Positions 9,356 through 17,951 of a stretch of 64,000 nucleotides of DNA are shown piece after piece; within the stretch, counting starts at the first letter, position 1, and each line of letters starts with the position of its first letter. The notes beneath the pieces are model-generated. The model made no database searches, had not been told where the DNA came from, and saw only the letters and a list, made by a program, of their open reading frames with translations. The position numbers and the translations under genes are program-made. The DNA lies in contig CANLXI010000005.1 in assembly GCA_947495035.1 (NCBI GenBank), positions 186,001 to 250,000 on the forward strand, written 5' to 3'. This stretch comes from an uncultured Granulosicoccus sp. (GTDB lineage: Bacteria > Pseudomonadota > Gammaproteobacteria > Granulosicoccales > Granulosicoccaceae).

Positions 9356-10291
9356 TCAGTCGAACGATGCGTCCTCGGGTTCGGAAGGCTCCACATGAAT
9401 CAGCACATCGGACAACTCGGGTAAGCGAGTCATCAGTTCTTCCTTCACCTGATGGGCAATGTCATGCCCCTTGCGTACGCTCAGTTCACCATTGACCACC
9501 AGGTGAAGATCCACGAAGTGCTCCACGCCGCACTTGCGCACGAAACATTTTTCGGTGTCGATCACGCTGCTGTGATGTGCGGCAATTTCGCGTATTTCCT
9601 CGACCAGATCGTGATGAAACTGCTCGTCCATCAATTCTCCCAGTGCCGGCCGGAAAATCAGCCAGGCATTGATGATGATGACAACGGCAGCAACCAGCGC
9701 CGCCCAGTCATCGGCGGCTTCCCAGCCATCGCCCAACAGTACCGCCATGGCGATACCGATGAAGGCCGCCAGAGAAGTGATGGCATCGCTGCGATGATGC
9801 CAGGCGTCTGCCTTGAGCGTGGTGCTGCGGGTGGTGTCACCCTGGTGTGACACATGGCGGAAGGCGAGTTCCTTGATGACGATGACGGCTGCCAGCACGA
9901 TCAGTGTCCAGGCGTGCGGGGTATCGTGTGGCGTGCGGATATGGTCGATGCTCTCGACCGCAATGACGGCGGCTGCTGTGACCAGCAAGGCGACGATGAC
10001 AAAGGTGAGCAGAGCCTCGGCGCGGCCGTGACCGTAGGGGTGGTTGTCATCTGCAGGCCGCAGGGCAAAGCGCAGACCGAACAGCAATAACAGCGAGGAG
10101 ACGGCATCGGTGGCCGATTCGATGGCATCGGCAACCAAAGCATAGGAGTTGCCGACAACACCAGCGATTCCCTTGACAACGGCCAGTGCCAGATTCAGCG
10201 CAATGCCCGCAGTGACGGTGCGCAGAGCGATGCGGCGAACAGTGTTGTCCTTGTTGTTATCCGGCATGGCCTGGCTGATCGGCGAGTTCAT
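9356..10291 (-). CDS. Cation diffusion facilitator (CDF) metal exporter
   Basis: A 311-residue inner-membrane protein of the CDF family, which exports divalent metals such as Zn, Fe, Mn or Co in exchange for protons. Diagnostic motifs are ADAIESATDAVSS in helix 2 (ExxxD metal site), HPYGHGRAE between helices 2 and 3, and DAWHHRSDA in helix 5 (HxxxD). A C-terminal cytoplasmic metal-binding dimer domain (about 215-300) contains VDLHLVVNGE and HDIAHQVKEEL. The metal specificity cannot be assigned. The ATG at 10291 has no clear ribosome binding site, and the ATG eight codons later (10267) is an alternative start. It is followed 243 bp later by the MFS gene, so co-transcription is possible but unproven. 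Confidence 0.9.
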   Translation of the reverse strand: MNSPISQAMPDNNKDNTVRRIALRTVTAGIALNLALAVVKGIAGVVGNSYALVADAIESATDAVSSLLLLFGLRFALRPADDNHPYGHGRAEALLTFVIVALLVTAAAVIAVESIDHIRTPHDTPHAWTLIVLAAVIVIKELAFRHVSHQGDTTRSTTLKADAWHHRSDAITSLAAFIGIAMAVLLGDGWEAADDWAALVAAVVIIINAWLIFRPALGELMDEQFHHDLVEEIREIAAHHSSVIDTEKCFVRKCGVEHFVDLHLVVNGELSVRKGHDIAHQVKEELMTRLPELSDVLIHVEPSEPEDASFD

Positions 10292-10730
10292 GCGGCAATG
10301 GTAAACGAAGCGAGAGGGCCAGTGTCATCCAGTATCACTCATTGTGTATCCGAACCCGTTTCCCAACGAGCCAGTTGCCAAAGGCGGTTTTCCAGCGGCA
10401 TATCCAGTACGAAATGTGTGGGTATCAACCCGGTTTGCACAAGTACATCGGGAGCATGTTCAATCATCGCTGCGCACGCAGTGCTGAAAATCACGGTATT
10501 TCCCACAAGCAGCGTAAGGATATCTTCACGTATTTCCACAGGAATGCTGAGGGTATGTGTCGTGTTCTTCCGGTCACTCCCCGGCTGATCCTGCTCGGTG
10601 TCGCCATTGCAGTTTGCGCTGGAGCGTCGAAAGCCATCGTAGTGGCAGAGGAGGTTGCAAGCCCAGACAGTCGGACCACGGCAGGGCAGTTTGCCTATAC
10701 ACTAGCGTGGCGCGTCTGCGCGACGGCTAC
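10292..10730. other. Intergenic region with only one weak small ORF
   Basis: Apart from the uncertain minus-strand frame at 10339-10539 I see no supported gene, RNA or repeat here. The region lies between the divergent CDF (minus) and MATE (plus) genes and must carry both promoters. Confidence 0.4.
10339..10539 (-). CDS. Possible small hypothetical protein
   Basis: A 66-codon frame starting with GTG, 47 bases upstream of the CDF gene on the same strand. Its composition is protein-like: a hydrophobic middle (TVIFSTACAAM) and an amphipathic tail (LENRLWQLARWE). The same frame stays open upstream for at least 25 more sensible codons without an ATG. No family is recognised, and there is no strong ribosome binding site. 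It could be a degraded gene remnant or a genuine small protein. Frames on the opposite strand here look worse. Confidence 0.3.
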   Translation of the reverse strand: MEIREDILTLLVGNTVIFSTACAAMIEHAPDVLVQTGLIPTHFVLDMPLENRLWQLARWETGSDTQ

Positions 10731-12179
10731 ATGTCCACGCTGTGCCGTTTCCTGCCAACATCATCGACTGGGACTAGCGTCTTGAGCTTGCCAGACCCCA
10801 AAGAGACTTCATCTGCCGGATTCCTGTTCTGGTTGGGCAGTCCTGCGCTGCGCGCCGATCTCCGGCGGACCTTGCGACTTGGCTTGCCACTCATTGGCGC
10901 ACAATTGCTGCAGATCGGCAACGGGCTGGTCGATGCCATCGTGGCCGGACGGATCGGACGCAGCGAGCTGGCAGCCGGCGGCATCGGCGGCAGCCTGTGG
11001 TTTGTGGTCTCTCTGTCGTGCATCGGATTGATGGCCGGTTTGTCGCCGACCTTGTCAGGATTGATCGGCCAGCGTCGTCGGGCATTTGTCGGCGCGGTGT
11101 TCCGACAGGGTCTATGGCTGGGACTGATTACCGGCGCTGTCGCTCTGGGACTGCTCTTGCTGATTGCCGGAAACGTTCACCGCTTTCCCTTTGAACCCGA
11201 GCTGCCGCCGCTGATTCGTGATTATCTGTTGGGAGCCTGCTGGAGTCTGCCGTTCTTTGCCATCGTGATGGCGTCGCGCAACGTTTGCGAGGCAACCAAT
11301 GTGACACGTCCCGTGCTGTTGGTCACGGCCATGGGGCTGCTCATCAATGCCATCGGCAGTATGGGGTTGGGCCTCGGTCTGGCCGGCCTGCCGCAACTGG
11401 GTGTCTTCGGTATCGGTATCGCCACCACGATTGTCAACATCTGCATGGCTCTGATGTTGTTGCAACTGCTGCGTGGCAAGCGTTTTGCGCGTTTCGAATT
11501 GTTCGCACGCTTCGATCGTCCGCGCTGGGATCAGATAGGACCCATGCTGTCATTGTCCATCCCCATCTTTCTCGGCATGTTGTTCGAGGCAGGTCTGTTT
11601 GTGGCAACCTCGATACAGATGGGTACCATCGGCTTGCTGGAAGCCGGTGCGCATCAGATTGCCCTGAGTGCCTCGGCATTCTGTTTCATGCTGCCGCTGG
11701 GCATGTCCTTCGCCTTGACGGCGCGTATCGGTCGGGCGTCGGTGATGGGGCATGCCGCGCCGGTTCGACTGCGTGTGGCCAGTGGCATCATACTGACGCT
11801 GGGCATGGCATTGACCACAGCGTCGACCCTGATCCTGTTCCGCTATCAGATTGCCGGCATCTATACGGCCGACATCGAGTTGCAGCAATTCGCGGGTAGT
11901 CTGTTGTTGCTCGGGGCCATATTCCAGTTGTCCGATGGCGCTCAGATCATGCTCATCGGTGCCTTGCGCGGCCTGCACGATACGCGCGTACCGATGCTGA
12001 TCAATGCCTTTTCCTACTGGGTCGTGGCATTCGGCTTTGGCGTTTTCTGTGCCCACGTACTGGATTTAGGGGCATTCGGCCTGTGGTATGGCCTGATAAC
12101 CGGGTTGAGCGTAGCCTCCCTGCTACTGGGATTGCGTCTGCGCTACCAGCTGAAGCGCCTGTCGGCAAGACAGTCCTGA
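10731..12179 (+). CDS. MATE family multidrug/Na+ or H+ antiporter
   Basis: A 482-residue polytopic membrane protein of the MATE (multidrug and toxic compound extrusion) family, NorM-like branch, with about 12 helices. The first repeat begins LRLGLPLIGAQLLQIGNGLVDAIVAGRIG and the second LSLSIPIFLGMLFEAGLFVATSIQMG, an internal duplication typical of MATE proteins. The ATG at 10731 gives a short hydrophilic N terminus before the first helix; the ribosome binding site is weak. A TTG near 10782 is an alternative, and the longer frame from 10557 is arginine- and serine-rich shadow. The likely role is export of cationic drugs or metabolites; the substrate is unknown. Confidence 0.9.
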   Translation: MSTLCRFLPTSSTGTSVLSLPDPKETSSAGFLFWLGSPALRADLRRTLRLGLPLIGAQLLQIGNGLVDAIVAGRIGRSELAAGGIGGSLWFVVSLSCIGLMAGLSPTLSGLIGQRRRAFVGAVFRQGLWLGLITGAVALGLLLLIAGNVHRFPFEPELPPLIRDYLLGACWSLPFFAIVMASRNVCEATNVTRPVLLVTAMGLLINAIGSMGLGLGLAGLPQLGVFGIGIATTIVNICMALMLLQLLRGKRFARFELFARFDRPRWDQIGPMLSLSIPIFLGMLFEAGLFVATSIQMGTIGLLEAGAHQIALSASAFCFMLPLGMSFALTARIGRASVMGHAAPVRLRVASGIILTLGMALTTASTLILFRYQIAGIYTADIELQQFAGSLLLLGAIFQLSDGAQIMLIGALRGLHDTRVPMLINAFSYWVVAFGFGVFCAHVLDLGAFGLWYGLITGLSVASLLLGLRLRYQLKRLSARQS

Positions 12180-12222
12180 TGGCGTCAGAAATTTGTCCGG
12201 GTCTTGGCAGTTCTGGCCTTCC

Positions 12223-13230
12223 TCACGGGCGAAAGTACTTGATGCAGGCAGGTCTGACTTCTTCCCAGCCCTCGTCGAACGCATTCACCAGGGCTGATGG
12301 CAGTGCACCGGCGGCACAGGCTTGCAGATTCTGCTCGAAATGTCGCATGGAACTGGCACCGATGATCAGTGCATGTGGCGTGCGTCTGTCGCTGCTTGCC
12401 GCCGAGTCGGTGGCAGGACCAGTCAATGCCGAATGGTGGCACAGCCAGCGAAGTGCGGCTGCGGCCGGTTCGATGTCTTCGGCCCGGCACTGCTCCGACA
12501 GGCGATTGATGACTTCGAAGTATTCCGGTTTCCAGTAACGACTCTGATAACCGGCAAAGTCGGCAAACCGGCCTCCGGGGGGTATCTCATCCACCGACTG
12601 ATGCTTGCCCGAGAGCAGACCGCCTGCCAGTGGGTTATAGGCGTAGAAGGCTATCCCGTAGTTGCGCAGGCAGGGAAACAGCTCGCGTTCCACATCGCGC
12701 GTCAGTGCGTTGTACATGCCCTGATACACAGTGGGCATGATCCAGCCCTCGGCGCGGCAGATCTCGCTGATCTCGGCAACTTGCCAGGCAGCGTAGTTGC
12801 TCAGGCCGAAGCGCTGGAAACGACCCTTCTGGTGCAGATCCGCCACCGCCTGCAAAGTTTCACGGATGGGGACGTTCAGATCTGGTGAATGCAGATAGAA
12901 GAGATCCAGCGACTCCATGCGCAGGCGTTGCAGCGAGGTTTCCAGCTGACGCCGTACCGAACCGGCCGAGAGCCCGCCTTCTTCGGCAGGGTTGGCCTTG
13001 CCCGCCATATGAGTCCCTTGCAGAACACCCTGGGTATTGAGCTCGCCCAGCAAAGTCTCCGTACCGCCCTTGTTGTAGACATAAGCGGTGTCGAGTGCCG
13101 TGTGCCCCGCCTGTTGAAAGGCTGTGATCATGTCGGTTGCCGTGGCGGCATTGACCTGACCACTGAAGGTCATGGTGCCGAGAATGATGTCGAGGTCCTG
13201 GTCGGAGCCGGTTGCCTGATTGCCTGTCAT
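12223..13230 (-). CDS. Aldo/keto reductase, AKR7 (aflatoxin aldehyde reductase)-like
   Basis: A 335-residue cytosolic NADPH-dependent reductase with the (beta/alpha)8 aldo/keto reductase pattern. ILGTMTFS is at the first strand. ALDTAYVYNKGGTE contains the catalytic Asp and Tyr. The catalytic Lys lies in HMAGKANP and the His in FYLHSPD, followed by RFGLSNYAAWQV. The overall pattern (DLFYLHSPDLNVPI, YNPLAGGLLSGKH) matches the AKR7 subgroup that reduces dialdehydes and other reactive aldehydes. It is convergent with the MATE gene and transcribed alone. The physiological substrate is unknown; aldehyde detoxification is an inference. Confidence 0.88.
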   Translation of the reverse strand: MTGNQATGSDQDLDIILGTMTFSGQVNAATATDMITAFQQAGHTALDTAYVYNKGGTETLLGELNTQGVLQGTHMAGKANPAEEGGLSAGSVRRQLETSLQRLRMESLDLFYLHSPDLNVPIRETLQAVADLHQKGRFQRFGLSNYAAWQVAEISEICRAEGWIMPTVYQGMYNALTRDVERELFPCLRNYGIAFYAYNPLAGGLLSGKHQSVDEIPPGGRFADFAGYQSRYWKPEYFEVINRLSEQCRAEDIEPAAAALRWLCHHSALTGPATDSAASSDRRTPHALIIGASSMRHFEQNLQACAAGALPSALVNAFDEGWEEVRPACIKYFRP

Positions 13231-13373
13231 GATCTGCCGGTGTGGGGTGTGGATACACCGCTAGTGTAAACCGGGGCTGAACAAGGTGCCATGGCACTTA
13301 CCCGCTGGCAGTTTGCCGGTAGAATAGAGCACTGGCTTCCGTGAAATTTCAATCTACGTCGAGGAATGACTTC

Positions 13374-14156
13374 ATGAGTAATGCAAAGACCGCGCTGGTA
13401 ACCGGCTCAACCAGCGGAATCGGGCTCGGTATTGCCGAGGCACTGGCTGCCAAGGGCATGAATATCGTATTGAATGGTCTGGAGTCGGCTGATGAAGTGC
13501 AGGAGTTGTGCACTCGTCTGGAAGGTATCTCCGGTGGCAAGGTCATCTACAGTTCGGCCAATCTCATGGATCCTGCGGCAGTTCGTGGCATGCTGGATGC
13601 AGCTGCCTCGGCCTTCGGGGGGGTGGACATTCTGGTCAACAACGCAGGCATGCAATTCGTCTCGCCCGTCGAGGATTTCCCGGATGACAAATGGGAAGCC
13701 ATCATGTCCCTGAATCTCTCCGCGGCCTTCTATACCGCCAAGGGGGTAGTGCCTCACATGAAACAACAGCAGTGGGGCAGAATCGTCAATATTGCCTCGG
13801 CTCACGGGCTGGTGGCCTCGCCTTTCAAGTCGGCTTATGTTGCCGCCAAGCATGGGCTGCTCGGTCTGACCAAGACACTGGCACTGGAACTGGCCGAACA
13901 GGGTGTCACCGTCAATGCCATCTGCCCCGGATACGTCTGGACGCCGCTGGTGGAAAAGCAGATTCCGGCAACGGCGGAGGCTCGTGGCATGACGGAAGAG
14001 CAGGTCATCAACGAAGTCATGCTGGCCGCTCAGCCGAACAAGAAATTTGCCACCATCGAACAGATCGCGGCCCTGGCCGTGTACCTGTGTTCCGATGATG
14101 CCACCGGAATCACCGGTGCCAGCCTGCCTGTCGATGGCGGCTGGACAGCCCACTAG
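13374..14156 (+). CDS. bdhA: 3-hydroxybutyrate dehydrogenase (SDR family)
   Basis: A 260-residue short-chain dehydrogenase that interconverts 3-hydroxybutyrate and acetoacetate with NAD, a step of polyhydroxybutyrate and ketone-body use. The Rossmann motif TGSTSGIGLGIA is at residue 9, NNAG follows, and the catalytic Ser-Tyr-Lys lies in NIASAHG and SAYVAAKHG. The C-terminal half (CPGYVWTPLVEKQI, and ITGASLPVDGGWTAH at the end) is highly typical of bacterial 3-hydroxybutyrate dehydrogenases. The ATG at 13374 has GAGGA about ten bases upstream and is preferred to the GTG at 13341. No PHB synthase or depolymerase is nearby. Confidence 0.9.
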   Translation: MSNAKTALVTGSTSGIGLGIAEALAAKGMNIVLNGLESADEVQELCTRLEGISGGKVIYSSANLMDPAAVRGMLDAAASAFGGVDILVNNAGMQFVSPVEDFPDDKWEAIMSLNLSAAFYTAKGVVPHMKQQQWGRIVNIASAHGLVASPFKSAYVAAKHGLLGLTKTLALELAEQGVTVNAICPGYVWTPLVEKQIPATAEARGMTEEQVINEVMLAAQPNKKFATIEQIAALAVYLCSDDATGITGASLPVDGGWTAH

Positions 14157-14186
14157 GCGCTGCGGGTGCTGCAGACGGGACAGGGC

Positions 14187-14597
14187 ATGACGACCGAACT
14201 CACGGTTCTGGCACTGGCTGCACTGTTGCAGACCGTGCAGTTCGTGCTCATGGCGGTGCCGGTCAACCTGGAAGTGGGAACCTCGAAGACATTGTCTCCG
14301 CGGGATGCAGATCGTCTGGGCGGGGCGCTGATCGACCAGGTCAGCACGCGCACGGCTCGTCTGGTCAGAGCCCTGAACAACCATTTCGAGGCCCTGATAC
14401 TGTTCACCATCGCCGTGCTGGTGGTCAGCCTGTCGGGTCAGTCCAGCACCTTCACGGAAATCTGTGCCTGGCTGTATCTGGCCGCTCGGGTCGTGTACAT
14501 CCCTGCCTACGCCTATGGCTGGGTGCCCGGGCGCTCGATTGTCTGGAGTGTCTCTTTCGGCGCCACGGTCGCAATGCTGGTGGCGGCACTGATCTGA
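14187..14597 (+). CDS. MAPEG family membrane protein
   Basis: A 136-residue integral membrane protein of the MAPEG superfamily (membrane-associated proteins in eicosanoid and glutathione metabolism). Four helices are visible. The family loop reads RTARLVRALNNHFEALILF, with the conserved R-x-x-x-N-x-x-E core, followed by ARVVYIPAYAYG. Bacterial members may have glutathione transferase activity, but many are uncharacterised. The ATG at 14187 gives the usual N terminus (MTTELTVLALAALLQ); a GTG at 14166 would add seven residues. It begins 30 bp after bdhA and may be co-transcribed with it. A strong hairpin follows the stop. Confidence 0.85.
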   Translation: MTTELTVLALAALLQTVQFVLMAVPVNLEVGTSKTLSPRDADRLGGALIDQVSTRTARLVRALNNHFEALILFTIAVLVVSLSGQSSTFTEICAWLYLAARVVYIPAYAYGWVPGRSIVWSVSFGATVAMLVAALI

Positions 14598-14603
14598 TCG
14601 CAT

Positions 14604-14628
14604 GCCTGCCGGGGATACCCCGGCAGGC
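14604..14628. terminator. Bidirectional hairpin between MAPEG and yajD genes
   Basis: A perfect 11-bp stem GCCTGCCGGGG/CCCCGGCAGGC (14604-14614 with 14618-14628) closes a three-base ATA loop. It lies seven bases after the MAPEG stop and 25 bases after the convergent yajD stop. There is no T-tract on either side, so it may end transcripts by structure alone or protect 3' ends. Confidence 0.6.
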
Positions 14629-14653
14629 GGTGTCGAACGAGAATCGCGTTCGC

Positions 14654-15007
14654 CTATTTCTTCAACAGGGACTTCAGATCGGCAAAGGGGTTGTGTGTCG
14701 CGGTCTCGCCCTGATCCTCGCGCCCATAGGTCACCTGTTCGACATAGCGCTGGTGTTCATTGTCGTGGCAGTAGACACATAACAGCTCCCAGTTACTGCC
14801 ATCATTCGGGTTGTTGTCATGATCATGATCCCGGTGATGTACGGTCAGTTCCTGCAGGTTGGCCTGGGTGAATTCGCGCATGCAGCGACCGCAGATCCAG
14901 GGGTAGAGTTTCAGGGCTCGCTGACGGTAGCCGTTCTCGCGGCTGGCGTAGTCGGCACGAGCGCTGGCAACGAGGCGATCGAGCTTGGCGGTATCGGGCT
15001 TTTTCAT
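14654..15007 (-). CDS. yajD: YajD family HNH nuclease
   Basis: A 117-residue small HNH-fold protein like E. coli YajD. The zinc and catalytic pattern is visible as CGRCMREF (about 39), LTVHHRDHDHDNNP (about 54), and NWELLCVYCHDNEHQRY (about 72). The family is widespread in proteobacteria with no firmly assigned role; HNH domains usually bind and nick DNA. The ATG at 15007 gives the expected MKKPDTAKLDRLVASARADYA start. It is transcribed alone, convergent with the MAPEG gene. Confidence 0.85.
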   Translation of the reverse strand: MKKPDTAKLDRLVASARADYASRENGYRQRALKLYPWICGRCMREFTQANLQELTVHHRDHDHDNNPNDGSNWELLCVYCHDNEHQRYVEQVTYGREDQGETATHNPFADLKSLLKK

Positions 15008-15136
15008 GGGTGTCTGGCGGTGCGTCTGCAGCTTTCAGTGTCGTCGGCATCATACCTCTGCCATGCAAGGGTTTACCAGTGCACCGGCAGGGCAGGCTTG
15101 GCAGTATTTTTCCTGCAACTTGTTTACAGTGGCGGT

Positions 15137-15739
15137 ATGGACCGGTTCCCTACACCCTCAGGCACACAGCAATTCGAACTGGTCATCAAGCGCTCGCGTT
15201 TCATTACCCGGGTAGGACATGTCGTGGGCAAGGACGCCGCCCGCCAGTTCATCGCGCAGTGCCGTCTCGACATGCCGGATGCCAATCATCATTGCTGGGC
15301 CATGGTGGCGGGGGTCCCCGAGGATATCTGGCTGCAGGACCAGAGTGATGACGGAGAGCCGAAAGGCACAGCCGGCAAACCGATACTCAATGTACTGCAG
15401 CATTCCGGTCTGGGTCATGTGGTGGTGGTCGTCACCCGCTATTTCGGGGGTGTCAAACTGGGTGCCGGCGGCCTGGTCCGAGCCTACAGCCAGTCGGCCT
15501 CGGAGGCATTGCTGGCGGTCGAAGTGCAAGATAGTTTCATTCGTGAACGTCTCCGTGTGGAACTCTCCTATGACTTGCTGGACACACTGGAACACTGGCT
15601 GCGCGGCACCGATATTCTGGTGGACGAGCGTCAGTTCGATGCCAGCGTGCATCTGACACTGCTGGTGCCGTCACAGGAGATGACGATATTGCAGGAAAAA
15701 TTGCTGGAACTGGGAGCTGGTCGCATTGTCACTGAGTGA
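15137..15739 (+). CDS. yigZ: YigZ/IMPACT family protein
   Basis: A 200-residue two-domain protein. The N-terminal UPF0029/IMPACT domain (about 10-115) carries FELVIKRSRFITRVGHV, HHCWA and a DDGEPKGTAGKPIL signature, followed by VVVVTRYFGGVKLGAGGLVRAY. A small ferredoxin-like C-terminal domain of the YigZ type follows. The family is conserved and possibly linked to nucleic-acid binding or translation control; its function is not settled. The ATG at 15137 is chosen because the upstream frame from 14819 runs antisense through yajD and is not protein-like. Confidence 0.88.
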   Translation: MDRFPTPSGTQQFELVIKRSRFITRVGHVVGKDAARQFIAQCRLDMPDANHHCWAMVAGVPEDIWLQDQSDDGEPKGTAGKPILNVLQHSGLGHVVVVVTRYFGGVKLGAGGLVRAYSQSASEALLAVEVQDSFIRERLRVELSYDLLDTLEHWLRGTDILVDERQFDASVHLTLLVPSQEMTILQEKLLELGAGRIVTE

Positions 15740-15904
15740 CTGCTGTGCGTCACACTCGGAACTATCTGGTTGTCGATGCTGACTGATGAGTGTCGTGACC
15801 TGGGTTCAAGACTCTGCAATCGGCGAGCTTTGCTCTTGGCTGAAACTGCAATGCGGTGATAAGCTGCGCCCTTCAGATGTACCAATTGCCAGTACAAGGA
15901 CTTC

Positions 15905-17170
15905 ATGTCGATTCCATCCCGACCGGTGCAGGACAGCCGACTCCTCTCACCGCACGCATCGACCCAGTCAGAGAGCCGCAAGCGATCTGCTCTGGGCAAC
16001 TCTGCCCGGCCTCATGAACTGTCGGATCTGCCGCACAATGTCTCCTTTCTGCAGACACGTCGGCGGCTCATGTTCGTTATCGAGGCGCTGACGGTTGGTG
16101 GTGCGGAGCATATGGTGGTCGATCTGGCCAACGAATTCGTGGAACGTGGCGATTCGGTTCATGTCGTCTGTCTCAGTGCTCTGGGAGAACTCACGGCTCA
16201 GCTCTCGCCCGACGTCACTCTGCACTTGCTGAACAAGAAGCGCGGCGTCGATTACCGTATTCCGCGCCGCCTGCGGGCATTGGTACTGAAACATCGTATA
16301 CAGGTTGTCAATTCCCATCTGTGGACGGCCAATCTCTGGACGCGTCTTGCGCTGGTCAAGAGTGGCGTGCCCGTGGTGATCACCGAGCACAATCGTGACG
16401 TCTGGAAGCGCTTGCACAATCGAATCGTCGATCGGGCCCTGAGCCGTGTGACAGCTCGCATGATTGCAGTGTCGCAGGACACCGCCAATTTCTATGCCAA
16501 TGACGTCGGGATTGACAAGGCGTTGATTTGCGTCGTCAACAACGGCGTCAATACCGCTGTCTATGCCAACGGCAACGGTAACGGTCTGCGCAGGCAGCTG
16601 GCGTCCCACGGGGAGTTTCTGATTGGGACTGTCGGACGACTGGCCAAGGCGAAGAATCACCTCAGACTGGTCGAAGCGACAGCCATCCTGCACCGCTTGC
16701 AGTTGCCAGTACGTGTCGTCATCGTCGGTGAAGGGCCGGAGCGTCAATCCACGGAAGACAGGATTGCAGAGCTCGGCCTGCGCGACGTCGTGACGTTGCT
16801 GGGAGAGCGTGATGACATCCCTGACTTGCTCGCAGCCTTTGATGTCTTTGTTCTGTCCAGTGACCGGGAAGGACATCCCCTGTCTGCACTGGAAGCACAG
16901 GCCGCTGGAACACCGGCAGTGCTGACGGATGCTGGTGGCAGTGCCGATGCCGTGTCGCGCAGTGAGCAGGGCGCCGGCGGCATTCTGGTGGAGAGAACCG
17001 CGGAGGCACTGGCAAATTGTCTGGCCGAGCTGGTGGCCGATCCGCAGCGGCTGGCACAGATGTCCGCCTTCGCGCAGTCCCATGCGGCTCGGTATTTCGA
17101 CAAGTCATTGATGATCGATCGTTACAGCGAGATTTTCGACAAGGTCCAGCGCAGCGCCGTCATTTCCTGA
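15905..17170 (+). CDS. GT4 family glycosyltransferase
   Basis: A 421-residue GT-B fold sugar transferase. After a 50-residue variable N terminus comes FVIEALTVGGAEHMVVDLA, the acceptor-side Rossmann domain. The donor domain follows, with GTVGRLAKAKNHLRLVEA, IVGEGPERQ and the family-4 signature SSDREGHPLSALEAQAAGTPAVLTD (E-x7-E). It probably transfers a sugar from a nucleotide-sugar donor onto a surface glycan or lipid at the inner membrane. The acceptor is unknown because no polysaccharide cluster surrounds it. The ATG at 15905 has AAGGA just upstream. It is convergent with the unknown gene pair at 17227-18587. Confidence 0.88.
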   Translation: MSIPSRPVQDSRLLSPHASTQSESRKRSALGNSARPHELSDLPHNVSFLQTRRRLMFVIEALTVGGAEHMVVDLANEFVERGDSVHVVCLSALGELTAQLSPDVTLHLLNKKRGVDYRIPRRLRALVLKHRIQVVNSHLWTANLWTRLALVKSGVPVVITEHNRDVWKRLHNRIVDRALSRVTARMIAVSQDTANFYANDVGIDKALICVVNNGVNTAVYANGNGNGLRRQLASHGEFLIGTVGRLAKAKNHLRLVEATAILHRLQLPVRVVIVGEGPERQSTEDRIAELGLRDVVTLLGERDDIPDLLAAFDVFVLSSDREGHPLSALEAQAAGTPAVLTDAGGSADAVSRSEQGAGGILVERTAEALANCLAELVADPQRLAQMSAFAQSHAARYFDKSLMIDRYSEIFDKVQRSAVIS

Positions 17171-17226
17171 GTTGCCGGTCTTTCTACACAGGCCCCTGTC
17201 ACATCGAGCCGCTTCGTTGCATCACA

Positions 17227-17919
17227 TCAGTGCAGACGCCTGATGTGTTCGAATTTCGCCGACCCTGACAGACGATAGAATCGCGCCAACTCCTGATTCA
17301 ATCCGGTTTGATCGGCCGGGCGCGGGAAAGCCTGCGTCAACCATTCACAGTAGCTTGCCGCGCAATCACTGGCAGCCTTGTAACGCTGGTACAGTTCCGA
17401 ATGCACCGGTGCGGTAAAGCGCGCATTGTCGAACAGCTGTCTGTGCAATCGATTGCGGCTGTCGTCATCGGGATTGCAGGCCATCAGCAACAGGTACTTG
17501 TCGACCTCTGCCTGCAATTCCAGATCCAGTGCTCTCAACTGTCGATCATGGTGTGCATGCCACAGCAGGCATACTGCATGGCTGACACCCTCGACTACGG
17601 TGCAGAGACTGTCGATGATATGTTGCTCATAGGTATGTAGCCGACCATGGCAATCGGTTCTGCTGTTCTCGCTGGCTATATCCAGCACGTCATGATCCAG
17701 ATAGACGGTAAACTCCAGTGTGTCACCGCTCTGGCAGATGAAAACCGTTTCCTCGATGTCCATGGAGTGGTCATGGGACTCTTGCCCGCCGTCCTGACGA
17801 ACCGAGCCCGCCAGGTTTCTGGCCAGCAGGGCATCGTGTGATACGAACTGCTTCACCTGGTAGGGCAGGGCCAGATCGTATTGCCTCTGAAGGCTTGTCT
17901 GAAGATTTTCAACCAGCAT
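17227..17919 (-). CDS. Conserved-looking hypothetical protein, second of a pair
   Basis: A 230-residue soluble protein I cannot place in a family. It is rich in His, Cys, Asp and Leu (for example FICQSGDTLEFTVYLDHDVLD, CLLWHAHHDRQLRALDLE, KYLLLMACNPDDDSRNR), with mostly helical predicted composition and no signal peptide or membrane segment. The ATG at 17919 was chosen because the frame upstream of it overlaps the preceding gene and reads arginine-rich. It starts 32 bases after the stop of the 211-residue gene upstream, so the two are likely one transcript and may act together. Confidence 0.65.
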   Translation of the reverse strand: MLVENLQTSLQRQYDLALPYQVKQFVSHDALLARNLAGSVRQDGGQESHDHSMDIEETVFICQSGDTLEFTVYLDHDVLDIASENSRTDCHGRLHTYEQHIIDSLCTVVEGVSHAVCLLWHAHHDRQLRALDLELQAEVDKYLLLMACNPDDDSRNRLHRQLFDNARFTAPVHSELYQRYKAASDCAASYCEWLTQAFPRPADQTGLNQELARFYRLSGSAKFEHIRRLH

Positions 17920-17951
17920 GTGACGCCGTCTCGTGATGGTCTGATTGCAGA

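Noticed and set aside
13407-14603. A 398-codon minus-strand frame across bdhA and the MAPEG gene
   Set aside because: It is antisense to two genes with recognisable motifs, starts and ribosome binding sites. Its His/Gln/Arg-rich composition is that of a shadow frame.
14819-15136. N-terminal extension of the YigZ-like protein
   Set aside because: The extension is antisense to yajD and not protein-like. The family N terminus begins at the ATG at 15137.
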